A DNA stretch of 17,922 bases. Source: Alphaproteobacteria bacterium. Its GTDB lineage: Bacteria > Pseudomonadota > Alphaproteobacteria > Rhodospirillales > Rhodospirillaceae. The translations under genes were made by a program, and so were the position numbers. The stretch covers positions 1 to 17,922 of the forward strand of contig JADGDA010000023.1 of NCBI GenBank assembly GCA_015228695.1, read 5' to 3'. This document shows, in pieces, positions 8,889-15,249 of this stretch (position 1 is its first letter; the number at the start of each line of letters is the position of its first letter). Under the pieces are notes generated by a model that worked only from the letters and a program-made list of their open reading frames with translations, ran no database searches and was not told the origin of the DNA.

Positions 8889-9229
8889 ACGATCTGACGC
8901 CCACGCAAGCCCTGGAACTGTGGCGCCGCGCCGTCGTCGAGGGCGTGCGCCGCGACGCTCCCGACCTTTCCGCGCGGCAGATGGCGTTGTTGCTGACGGT
9001 TTTCCTCACGCCGCCCCCCCACACGGTGCGGGGCCTTTCCGCGGCTCTCCAGGTGTCCAAGCCCGCGATCACCCGGGCCGTGGACCGGTTGAGCCGCCAT
9101 GGACTGGTGAAACGGAAAGTGGATGCCGCCGACCGCCGCAGCGTGCTCATTCAACGCACCGTCAAGGGGTCCGTGTTTCTGCGCGAGTTCGGCGACATCG
9201 CCGCCGCCGCCGCCGCCGACCTTCGATAG
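8885..9229 (+). CDS. MarR-type winged helix-turn-helix regulator
   Basis: A 114-residue protein whose ATG overlaps the aminopeptidase stop (ATGA), implying translational coupling. Residues about 28-100 form a winged helix: 'LSARQMALLLTVFLTPPPHT' is the leading helix, 'TVRGLSAALQVSKPAITRAV' the helix-turn-helix, and 'LSRHGLVKRKVDAADRRSVL' the wing, with the DRRS motif typical of MarR proteins. It is shorter than usual MarR members (about 140 residues); the long C-terminal dimerisation helix is reduced to an alanine run encoded by GCC repeats. It may regulate its own operon or a distant gene; no operator was recognised. The aminopeptidase pairing suggests a link to peptide turnover, which is inference. 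Confidence 0.85.
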
Positions 9230-9244
9230 GCGGTATAATGCCCC

Positions 9245-9263
9245 CGGTCATCAAGAATGACCG
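9245..9263. terminator. 7-bp hairpin between convergent marR-like gene and gpsA
   Basis: CGGTCAT (9245-9251) and ATGACCG (9257-9263) form a perfect stem with loop CAAGA. It starts 16 bases after the regulator stop codon and lies 7 bases beyond the gpsA stop on the other strand. Its position between convergent genes fits a bidirectional terminator, although no long U-run follows on either strand. Confidence 0.45.
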
Positions 9264-9269
9264 CTGGTA

Positions 9270-10277
9270 TCACATCCGGATGCTGTATCCGACCTCGGTG
9301 GTGAAGGGACGGGACATGAGGCCCCGGATCGCCTCGTCCAGGCCCTGGCCACGGTTCAGGATGCCGTCCATGGCGAGGCAGATGGGAAGCTCCACCCCCA
9401 ACGCTTCCGCCCGGCCGACGACCGCCGTCGCGGTGTGGACGCCCTCGGCCACCGACCTCCGCTCGCCCAGGGCCGCGTCCAGGCTCTCCCCCCGCCCGAG
9501 GGCGACCCCGAGGGAGAAATTGCGGGACTGCATGCTGTTGGCGGTCAGGATCAGGTCGCCGACTCCCGAAAGGCCCATCAGTGTTTCCGGGCGGGCCTTA
9601 AGCGCGGCGGCAAGGCGCATGAGTTCGGCCAAGCCTCGGGTGACGAGGGCGGCGCGGGCATTGTCGCCCAGCCGCCGTCCTTCGACGACCCCGCAGGCGA
9701 TGGCGAGGACGTTCTTTACCGCCCCCCCGATCTGCACTCCGGTCACGTCGTCGGAGAGGTAGGGACGGAAGGCCGCCGTGCCGAGGGCCCGCACCAGCCT
9801 CCGCCCGAGAACCGGGTCGGCACAGGCCAGGGTGACCGCCGCCGGCAACCCCCGCGCCACCTCGGCGGCGAAGCTCGGTCCCGACAGCACCGCCAGTCCG
9901 GCCGAGGGGAGGGTGGCCGAAACCACCTCGCTCATCAGGGCACTGCTCCGGCGCTCGATTCCCTTGGAGCAGATGACCGCCGCCACGCCCGGCCGCCAAT
10001 GGGGAGCGAGGCGCAGACAGACCTCGCGCAATTTCTGGGCCGGAGCCACCAGCAACACGGCGTCCGCCCCGGCGACCTCGGACGGATCGGACGTCACGCG
10101 GATTCCCGCTTCCAGGGGCGCGCCGGGCAGATAGGGACTCTCGCGGCGGCTCTCGATCGCCTCCGCCGTATCCGCCCCGTGCGCCCACAGAACCACGTCG
10201 CGCCCGGCCCGCCGCGCGGTGATGGCCAGCGCCGAGCCCCAGGCGCCCGCGCCGATGATAGCCATGCGCTGCAACAT
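9270..10277 (-). CDS. gpsA: glycerol-3-phosphate dehydrogenase [NAD(P)+]
   Basis: Reduces dihydroxyacetone phosphate to sn-glycerol 3-phosphate, the backbone precursor for phospholipids, in the cytoplasm. The N-terminal Rossmann motif is GAGAWG at residues 9-14. The family motifs 'VICSKGIE' (101-108), 'LSGPSFAAEVARGLPAAVTL' (131-150), 'GGAVKNVLAIACG' with catalytic Lys188, 'NARAALVTRGLAEL' (206-219) and 'GLSGVGDLILT' (235-245) are all present. The 335-residue length is normal. The start was placed at the outer ATG; an internal ATG four codons later (MAIIGAG) is possible, but neither has a close strong ribosome binding site. The gene stands alone on the minus strand, divergent from the FlaF-like gene. 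Confidence 0.96.
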   Translation of the reverse strand: MLQRMAIIGAGAWGSALAITARRAGRDVVLWAHGADTAEAIESRRESPYLPGAPLEAGIRVTSDPSEVAGADAVLLVAPAQKLREVCLRLAPHWRPGVAAVICSKGIERRSSALMSEVVSATLPSAGLAVLSGPSFAAEVARGLPAAVTLACADPVLGRRLVRALGTAAFRPYLSDDVTGVQIGGAVKNVLAIACGVVEGRRLGDNARAALVTRGLAELMRLAAALKARPETLMGLSGVGDLILTANSMQSRNFSLGVALGRGESLDAALGERRSVAEGVHTATAVVGRAEALGVELPICLAMDGILNRGQGLDEAIRGLMSRPFTTEVGYSIRM

Positions 10278-10339
10278 GATCTAAGATTTCCCCCAAGCCC
10301 CGGCGGCAAGGCTTCCGCAAACGTGGGCTCCTGTCAAGA

Positions 10340-10354
10340 CCGCCCCTTGGGCGG
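10340..10354. other. small GC hairpin in the divergent gpsA / flaF-like intergenic region
   Basis: CCGCCC (10340-10345) and GGGCGG (10349-10354) pair around a 3-base loop in the 129-bp gap. It lies 52 bases before the FlaF-like start. It could be part of a leader structure or a protein-binding site. I found no convincing promoter pair in this gap in either direction. Confidence 0.25.
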
Positions 10355-10406
10355 CGCCCCCCTTGGTCAGGTGGTGTCGCCGAATCGACCGGAGGAAAAG
10401 TGGATC

Positions 10407-10772
10407 ATGGAAAACGCCACCGACCAGGACAACGTATCCATTGCCGAGGCCAAGGCCTCGGCCCTTGTAAAGGCCGCGCTTCTTCTGGATCAGGCCAAGA
10501 TGAACCGTGACGACAAACAGGGAATGGTCATCGCCCTGGACAACAACCTTCAGCTTTGGGTGGCGATCCGCACCATCGCCCGCCGCCCCGACTATAATCT
10601 GCCCGACGAGGCCAAGGAAAATCTTGTCCAACTCTCCCACTTCGTCTCCGACCTCACCTTCAAGCACGGACTGTCGATCACCGACGCGGCCATCGACGCC
10701 CTGGTGAACATCAATCTCCGCCTTGCCGAGGGATTTCTGGAGAACATCGGCGAAATCCACCTCGATCCATGA
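10407..10772 (+). CDS. FlaF-like small protein
   Basis: A 121-residue acidic, helical protein with no signal peptide or membrane segment. Three features resemble the FlaF family, regulators that couple flagellin synthesis and translation to flagellar assembly in alphaproteobacteria. These are the central 'ALDNNLQLWVAIRTIA' (FlaF: a Leu-Asx-x-Asn-x-x-Leu-Trp core), 'YNLPDEAKENLVQLSHFVSD' (FlaF: LPxxxRxxxxxLxxxV) and the C-terminal 'ALVNINLRLAEGF' (FlaF: LxxINRxIAxGL). The N-terminus, starting MENATDQDNVSIAEAKASAL, is not FlaF-like. The ATG has GGAGG at 10391-10395, 11 bases upstream, which is slightly long. The gene is monocistronic, ended by a strong terminator. No flagellar gene is visible in the window, so the functional call is tentative. 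Confidence 0.8.
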   Translation: MENATDQDNVSIAEAKASALVKAALLLDQAKMNRDDKQGMVIALDNNLQLWVAIRTIARRPDYNLPDEAKENLVQLSHFVSDLTFKHGLSITDAAIDALVNINLRLAEGFLENIGEIHLDP

Positions 10773-10839
10773 GGCCCTTCCCGAACGTTCCTGGGGAGGG
10801 GCGGTGACGGGCCATTCACCTGAGGCGGGTGAGAAATAG

Positions 10840-10918
10840 GGCTCCTCGACGCGGCACGGTGTCACGCTGACGGAAAAGGGGGACAATTCCATTCACCGCG
10901 TCGAGGAGCCTTTTTTTT
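10840..10918 (+). terminator. strong intrinsic terminator with a large loop
   Basis: A 15-base arm, GGCTCCTCGACGCGG (10840-10854), is perfectly complementary to CCGCGTCGAGGAGCC (10896-10910), which is followed at once by eight T residues (10911-10918). This is a textbook Rho-independent terminator except that the loop is 41 bases. It lies 67 bases after the FlaF-like stop and insulates that gene from the rnf operon. A TATTT-rich stretch on the opposite strand side could give weak bidirectional activity. Confidence 0.9.
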
Positions 10919-10936
10919 CGGGAGCGAAGGGAGGGC

Positions 10937-10965
10937 TTGATAGCGGTCAATCGGCACACTACTAT
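10937..10965 (+). promoter_or_regulatory. putative rnf operon promoter with FNR-like box
   Basis: The 321-base gap 10773-11093 holds the terminator above and then this site; no further gene is seen. TTGAT-AGCG-GTCAA (10937-10950) matches the FNR/FnrL consensus TTGAT-N4-ATCAA at nine of ten positions. The same bases supply TTGATA as a -35, followed after exactly 17 bp by TACTAT (10960-10965), a four-of-six -10. Transcription would start near 10972, leaving a leader of about 120 bases before apbE. With this start the FNR box would be centred near -28, which suggests repression; activation from -41.5 would need a start near 10985, where no -10 is evident. I saw no sigma-54 (-24/-12) or NifA site. 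Confidence 0.45.
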
Positions 10966-11093
10966 CTGGGCAGCCGTCTGTGTGCCGTGGGTTTTGCTGC
11001 GGCGCAACAAAGAGGGCGCAAGTCTTCGCGGGCACGCCGGGTCGTTGCGTGGCGAGGAGGTTTTGTGTGGGAAATGGTAGGGGACGCCGCCGA

Positions 11094-12086
11094 ATGACCG
11101 CTTTGTTGACTCGCCGCCGCGCCATCACGGTGCTTGCCGCCGCCGCCGGCCTTCCGTTGCTTCTCAAGGTCCGGGACGCCCAGGCCCGCGTTGTGCGCTG
11201 GGAGGGGACCACCCTCGGCGCGCCGTCCGCCATTCAGCTTTACCATCACGACGAGGCGAAGGCGCGCGCGGCCATCGACGCCGGGCTCGCCGAGCTGGCG
11301 CGGCTGGAGAATATCTTCAGCATTTATCGTCCCGACTCGGCGCTTTCGGCCTTGAACCGCGACGGCGCCCTGAACGACGCGCCTCCCGAGTTCATCGAGA
11401 TGCTGACCCGCGCCCTGGAACTGGCGGCGGTGAGCGACGGTCTCTACGACCCGACGGTTCAGCCCGTCTGGCAGCTTTATTTCCGCCATTTCACCGCCGC
11501 TTCCGCCGACCCGGCCGGTCCCTCCGGGGCCGACGTCGCGGCGGCCTTGGAACTGGTGAACTGGCGCGGGATCGGGATCGACGGCGCCCGGGTGTCCTTC
11601 GCCCGGCCCGGCATGGCCCTGACCCTCAACAGCGGCGCCCAGGGGTATATCACCGACCGGGTGACCGCCGTGCTGCGCGGGCATGGCTTCGAGAACATGC
11701 TGGTGGACATGGGCGAGCCCCGCGCACTGTCCACCAAGCCCGACGGTTCGGCGTGGCGGATCGGAATCGCCAACCCGGCGGACCCGGCCCGCGCGATCAC
11801 CGAGATCGATGTGGTGGACAAGTGCGTCGCGACCTCTGGTGGTTATGGCACTCTGTTTGATGCCGACGGCAAGTTCTCCCATCTGATCGATCCCCGTACC
11901 GGGCGCACCGTTCCCGCCATGCTGGGGGTTTCGGTCATTGCCGACACGGCGACGAAGGCGGACGGCCTGTCCACCGCCATGCTCCTGGCTCCGCCGGAGC
12001 GGCGCCGGTCCATTCTTTCGGCGGCGGGTGGCCTGAAGGCTATCTATGTGACGCCGGAGGGTGTGGTTTCGACGGTGGAAGCCTGA
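11094..12086 (+). CDS. apbE: FAD:protein FMN transferase (ApbE family, RnfF homologue)
   Basis: Transfers FMN from FAD to a Thr/Ser of target proteins, here most likely RnfG and RnfD encoded downstream. Residues 6-31 look like a Tat signal (TRRRAITVLAAAAGLPLLL, then cleavage near AQA), in keeping with periplasmic flavinylation. ApbE motifs in order: 'DPTVQPVW' (119-126), 'LTLNSGAQGYITDRV' (176-190), 'MLVDMGE' (202-208), 'CVATSGGYGTLFD' (244-256), 'SHLIDPRTG' (262-270) and 'ATKADGLSTAM' (286-296). The Gln in AQGY replaces the lysine seen in many ApbE proteins, as in NosX/RnfF-like members. ATG 11094 was chosen for a compact Tat leader; GTG 11067, in frame and preceded by GAGGAGG at 6-base spacing, is a serious alternative adding nine residues. 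It is the first gene of the operon, 5 bp from rseC. Confidence 0.93.
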   Translation: MTALLTRRRAITVLAAAAGLPLLLKVRDAQARVVRWEGTTLGAPSAIQLYHHDEAKARAAIDAGLAELARLENIFSIYRPDSALSALNRDGALNDAPPEFIEMLTRALELAAVSDGLYDPTVQPVWQLYFRHFTAASADPAGPSGADVAAALELVNWRGIGIDGARVSFARPGMALTLNSGAQGYITDRVTAVLRGHGFENMLVDMGEPRALSTKPDGSAWRIGIANPADPARAITEIDVVDKCVATSGGYGTLFDADGKFSHLIDPRTGRTVPAMLGVSVIADTATKADGLSTAMLLAPPERRRSILSAAGGLKAIYVTPEGVVSTVEA

Positions 12087-12091
12087 GGCCC

Positions 12092-12598
12092 ATGGAACAC
12101 GACGACGCCAGTTACGACGAGCCGGCCTCCCGGACCATGCTGGAGGGCTTTGCCCGCGTGGTTTCCGTCAAGGGGTCCACGGCGTGGCTGGAGCCTGAGA
12201 TGATGAGCGCCTGCGGCGGGTGCAAGTCCTCCGGGCTGTGCGGGACCAAGAGCATCTTCGGCAGCCGGTCGGATGCGAGGACGTTTCCCCTCGAAAACAC
12301 GGTCGGGTTGACGGTCGGGGAACGGGTCGTGGTCGGCACCTATGAGGACTCCCTGTTGCAGGCGTCCCTGGCCGCCTACCTCGTGCCGCTGGTGGTGATG
12401 CTGGTCGCCGCCGTGGCCGGGCAGATGATGACGGGAAGCGACGGCGTCGCCGCGCTGGGAGCGGTGGTCGGGCTGGGCGTGGGGATGCTGCTGGCCCGTG
12501 TGCGGGCGGGGCGTCTTTCAAGGCGGGGCGATCTGTCGCCCCGTTTTCTCCGCCGGGCCTACAACGAAGGACTTGTCGAGGATTGTCATGCGGGTTGA
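12092..12598 (+). CDS. rseC: RseC/MucC-family SoxR-reducing system protein
   Basis: A 168-residue membrane protein with the RseC layout. A cytoplasmic N-terminal beta-type domain ('EGFARVVSVKGSTAWLEPEM') carries a cysteine motif CGGCKSSGLCG (Cys41, Cys44, Cys50). Two transmembrane helices follow, about 91-112 and 117-136, and then a basic C-terminal tail. In E. coli, RseC and the rsxABCDGE complex together reduce SoxR; RseC homologues are also found within rnf operons. Whether it acts in complex assembly, flavin or cluster handling, or electron transfer is not settled. It starts 5 bp after apbE, where TGAGG around the apbE stop may serve as ribosome binding site. The stop overlaps a 13-codon ORF leading into rnfA. 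Confidence 0.9.
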   Translation: MEHDDASYDEPASRTMLEGFARVVSVKGSTAWLEPEMMSACGGCKSSGLCGTKSIFGSRSDARTFPLENTVGLTVGERVVVGTYEDSLLQASLAAYLVPLVVMLVAAVAGQMMTGSDGVAALGAVVGLGVGMLLARVRAGRLSRRGDLSPRFLRRAYNEGLVEDCHAG

Positions 12599-12629
12599 AT
12601 TCGAAGCGGTGACCGGGGGGGCGGAGTAA
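12588..12629 (+). CDS. possible 13-codon coupling ORF between rseC and rnfA
   Basis: ATG at 12588 lies inside the last codons of rseC in another frame and reads MRVEFEAVTGGAE before TAA at 12627-12629. That stop abuts the rnfA ATG at 12630 (TAAATG). Ribosomes ending on rseC could reinitiate here and then at rnfA. The peptide itself has no recognisable function, and such short ORFs arise by chance in this base composition. Confidence 0.25.
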   Translation: MRVEFEAVTGGAE

Positions 12630-13217
12630 ATGCAGGATATGTTGCTGCTCATGGTGGGAGCCATCCTGGTCAACAATATCGTGTTGGCCCGGTTCCTCGG
12701 CTTGTGCTCGTTCATGGGCGTCACCACCAAGATCGACACCGCCATCGGCATGGGCATGGCGACCACCTTCGTGATCACCGTGTCCGCGGTCGGGGACTGG
12801 GCCCTGGAAAAGTTCCTGCTGGAGCCCTACGATCTGGCCTATCTGCGGACCATCACCTTCATTCTCGTCATCGCTGCCGCAGTGCAGTTCACCGAGGCGT
12901 CGGTGAAGAAGATTTCGCCGGTCATGTTCCGCATGCTGGGCGTCTATCTGCCGCTGATCACCACCAACTGCGCCGTGCTGGGGGTCTCGCTCCTGAACAT
13001 GGAGAGTAAGCACGGGTTCCTGAACAGTCTGCTGTTCGCCTTCGCCTCGTCCGTCGGCTACAGCCTCGTCATGGTGTTGTTCGCCGGGCTGCGCGAGCGG
13101 CTCGCCCTGGCGGACGTGTCGCGCCTGATGGCCGGTCCCCCGATCGGCTTCATCACGGCCGGGTTGCTTGCCCTGGCCTTCATGGGCTTTTCCGGCATCA
13201 GCACCGGCTCTCACTAG
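12630..13217 (+). CDS. rnfA: electron transport complex subunit RnfA/RsxA
   Basis: Integral membrane subunit of the Rnf complex, 195 residues with about six transmembrane helices. Together with RnfE it forms a pseudo-symmetric pair in the membrane, and the two share a 2Fe-2S cluster held by conserved cysteines. The candidates here are Cys26 in 'NNIVLARFLGLCSFMGV' and Cys114 in 'YLPLITTNCAVLGVSLLN', both in the expected motifs. The start follows GGAG only 3 bases upstream; coupling to the preceding short ORF may compensate for the poor spacing. rnfB begins 12 bp downstream. Confidence 0.97.
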   Translation: MQDMLLLMVGAILVNNIVLARFLGLCSFMGVTTKIDTAIGMGMATTFVITVSAVGDWALEKFLLEPYDLAYLRTITFILVIAAAVQFTEASVKKISPVMFRMLGVYLPLITTNCAVLGVSLLNMESKHGFLNSLLFAFASSVGYSLVMVLFAGLRERLALADVSRLMAGPPIGFITAGLLALAFMGFSGISTGSH

Positions 13218-13229
13218 GAGGACCCCCGC

Positions 13230-13766
13230 ATGATCATCGCCGTCAGCAGTCTCGCGGTCATTGGGGCCGCCCTGGGAACGGTTCTCGGCGCCGCAGCGCG
13301 GTATCTGCACGTCGAGGAAGATCCCCTGGAACTGGAATTGGCCGCCATTCTGCCCGGTTCGCAATGCGGGCAGTGCGGTTACGTCGGCTGCACTCCGGCG
13401 GCCCAGGCCCTGGCCAAGGGGGAGGCCAAGCCGACCCTGTGCATTCCGGGTGGCAAGGCGGTCGCGGAGGCCCTCGCCAAGCGGCTGGGCGTTCCCCTCG
13501 ACATGGAGGACCATGTGGAGAAGGAGCCCGAGTACGCCCTGATCAACGAGGAACTGTGCGTCGGCTGTGCCCGCTGTCTGCCCGAGTGTTCCGTGGACGC
13601 CATCGTCGGTGCGACGAAGCAGATGCACACCATTCTCACCGACCTCTGCCACGGCTGCGCCAAGTGCTCGCAGGTCTGTCCGACCGAAGCCATCCAGATG
13701 GTTCCGTTCGCGCCGACCGTGGCTTCCTGGCATTGGCACAATCCCGCTTCGGGTCATCTGAACTGA
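13230..13766 (+). CDS. rnfB: electron transport complex subunit RnfB/RsxB (polyferredoxin)
   Basis: Iron-sulfur subunit that takes part in the ferredoxin-side electron path of Rnf. Residues 1-24 form a hydrophobic N-terminal anchor. A 4Fe-4S domain follows with Cys46, Cys49, Cys54 and Cys71 (QCGQCGYVGC, then LCIPGG). Two ferredoxin-type 4Fe-4S motifs come next: Cys110/113/116/120 (CVGCARCLPEC) and Cys140/143/146/150 (CHGCAKCSQVC). That accounts for three 4Fe-4S clusters. At 178 residues it is a short RnfB, close to the proteobacterial RsxB length, without the extra ferredoxin domains found in some anaerobes. AGGAGG (13216-13221) overlaps the rnfA stop and sits 8 bases before the ATG, a strong ribosome binding site. 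Confidence 0.97.
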   Translation: MIIAVSSLAVIGAALGTVLGAAARYLHVEEDPLELELAAILPGSQCGQCGYVGCTPAAQALAKGEAKPTLCIPGGKAVAEALAKRLGVPLDMEDHVEKEPEYALINEELCVGCARCLPECSVDAIVGATKQMHTILTDLCHGCAKCSQVCPTEAIQMVPFAPTVASWHWHNPASGHLN

Positions 13767-13776
13767 GGGCACCTCG

Positions 13777-15249
13777 ATGAAGCTGTTCGCCATTCGCGGC
13801 GGGATCCACCCGGATTACCGCAAGGAATTGAGCGCCGAAAGGCCGATCGTCGCCCTTCCGATGCCGGGGAGGCTTTACCTTCCCCTCCAGCAGCATGCGG
13901 GGGCCGCGGCCCTGCCTTTGGTCGAGGTCGGGGACCTCGTCAAGAAGGGACAGATCTTGGCGCGTCCCCAGGGCGTCATTTCCGCCCCGGTTCATGCTCC
14001 GACGTCGGGGCGGATCGTGGACATCGCCGAGTACTCCGCTCCCCATCCGTCCGGCCTGAGCCAGCCGACGATCGTCCTGGAGCCCGACGGCAAGGATGAG
14101 TGGGCCTCTCTGCCCGCGCCCCTCGCCGATCCCTTCGCCGTTCCGGGAAAGGAAATTTCCGACCGGGTGGGCGCCGCCGGCATCGTCGGGCTGGGCGGGG
14201 CCGCCTTCCCCTCGGCCGTCAAGCTGACCCTCGGCACCCGCAACAAGCTGGAAACCCTGCTGCTCAACGGTGCGGAGTGCGAGCCCTATCTGACCTGCGA
14301 TGACCGTGTCATGCGCGAATACGCCGACGAGGTGATCGACGGCGCGCGCATCATGGCCCATGCCCTCGGCACGCCGAAGATCGTGGTCGCCATCGAGCAG
14401 AACAAGCCCGCCGCCGTGGACAAGATGACCCAGGCGGCCAAGGCATTCCCCAACGTCGAGGTCGTGTCGGTTCCCGTCCAGTATCCCATGGGCTCGGAAA
14501 AGCATCTGACCCAGGCCATCACCGGGCTTGAGACTCCGGCCCGCAAGCTGACCGCCGACATCGGCGTGGTCGTTCACAATGTCGCCACCGCCCGCGCGGT
14601 GCATCACGCGATCCGGTTCGGACGTCCGTTGCTGTCGCGGGTGATCGCCGTCAGCGGCGCCGGGATCGCCCAGCCCAAGAACATCGACGTGCCCTTGGGC
14701 GCCCTCGTTTCGGAAGTGGTTGCCTTTTGCGGCGGGCTGGTCGGGTCGCCGAAGCGGCTCGTCAGCGGCGGGCCAATGATGGGGCAGCCCTTGCCGTCGC
14801 TGGACGTTCCGGTGGTCAAGGGGACCTCGGGCATCCTCGCCCTGACCGAGGCGGAGGTTAATGAGCGGCCGTCGAGTCCCTGTATCCGTTGCGGGACGTG
14901 CGTGACCATCTGCCCCTGCGGTTTGGTCCCGGTGGAAATGGCGTCCTTCATCCGCAAGGAAAAGCTCGAAGAGGCCGCCAAGTCCGGCGTGATGGACTGC
15001 GTGTCGTGCGGGAGCTGCTCGTACATCTGTCCGTCGCATATTCCCCTGGTTCACTATTTCAACTATGCGAAGGGCCGCCTCAACGCCCTGGACCGCGAGA
15101 AACGCAAGAACGATCAGACCAAAACCCTGGCCGAGGCGCGCAACGCCCGGCTTGAGAAGCTTGCCGAGGCCAAGCGCGTTGCGGCCGCGGCGGCGGCGGC
15201 GCGCAAGGCCCAGTCAGAAACTCCCGCAGAAGGCAAGGCCAGCACATGA
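13777..15249 (+). CDS. rnfC: electron transport complex subunit RnfC/RsxC (NADH-docking)
   Basis: Peripheral cytoplasmic subunit that binds NADH and FMN and is related to Complex I NuoF and NqrA. The N-terminal region contains a barrel-sandwich-like stretch ('VEVGDLVKKGQILARPQGVI'). The flavin/NADH-binding core has 'GIVGLGGAAFPSAVKL' (135-150) and 'LLNGAECEPYLTCDDRVMRE' (162-181). Two 4Fe-4S motifs follow: Cys369/372/375/379 (CIRCGTCVTIC) and Cys408/411/414/418 (CVSCGSCSYIC). The last 50 residues are a charged, Ala-rich helix; the very long repeat tail of E. coli RsxC is absent, giving 490 residues. The gene begins 10 bp after rnfB with only a weak GAGGG site, and its stop overlaps rnfD as ATGA. 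Confidence 0.97.
   Translation: MKLFAIRGGIHPDYRKELSAERPIVALPMPGRLYLPLQQHAGAAALPLVEVGDLVKKGQILARPQGVISAPVHAPTSGRIVDIAEYSAPHPSGLSQPTIVLEPDGKDEWASLPAPLADPFAVPGKEISDRVGAAGIVGLGGAAFPSAVKLTLGTRNKLETLLLNGAECEPYLTCDDRVMREYADEVIDGARIMAHALGTPKIVVAIEQNKPAAVDKMTQAAKAFPNVEVVSVPVQYPMGSEKHLTQAITGLETPARKLTADIGVVVHNVATARAVHHAIRFGRPLLSRVIAVSGAGIAQPKNIDVPLGALVSEVVAFCGGLVGSPKRLVSGGPMMGQPLPSLDVPVVKGTSGILALTEAEVNERPSSPCIRCGTCVTICPCGLVPVEMASFIRKEKLEEAAKSGVMDCVSCGSCSYICPSHIPLVHYFNYAKGRLNALDREKRKNDQTKTLAEARNARLEKLAEAKRVAAAAAAARKAQSETPAEGKAST

Noticed and set aside
9234..9239. A perfect TATAAT -10 hexamer on the + strand just after the MarR-type gene.
   Set aside because: No -35-like sequence lies 16-18 bp upstream (the region is a GCC repeat), and it would only drive transcription antisense to gpsA.
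11031..11050. GGCAC and TTGC elements ahead of apbE that resemble a sigma-54 -24/-12 promoter.
   Set aside because: The GG and GC doublets are 14 bases apart instead of the required 10, and no TGT-N10-ACA NifA site was found upstream.
12168..13793. A 541-codon minus-strand frame opposite rseC, rnfA and rnfB.
   Set aside because: Antisense shadow: His/Gln/Gly/Arg-rich composition without domains, opposite three well-identified genes.
15188..15205. GCG/GCC repeat stretch in the rnfC 3' end, and a similar GCC run in the MarR-type gene at 9199-9218.
   Set aside because: Simple alanine-codon runs common in high-GC coding sequence; no sign of a mobile or regulatory repeat.
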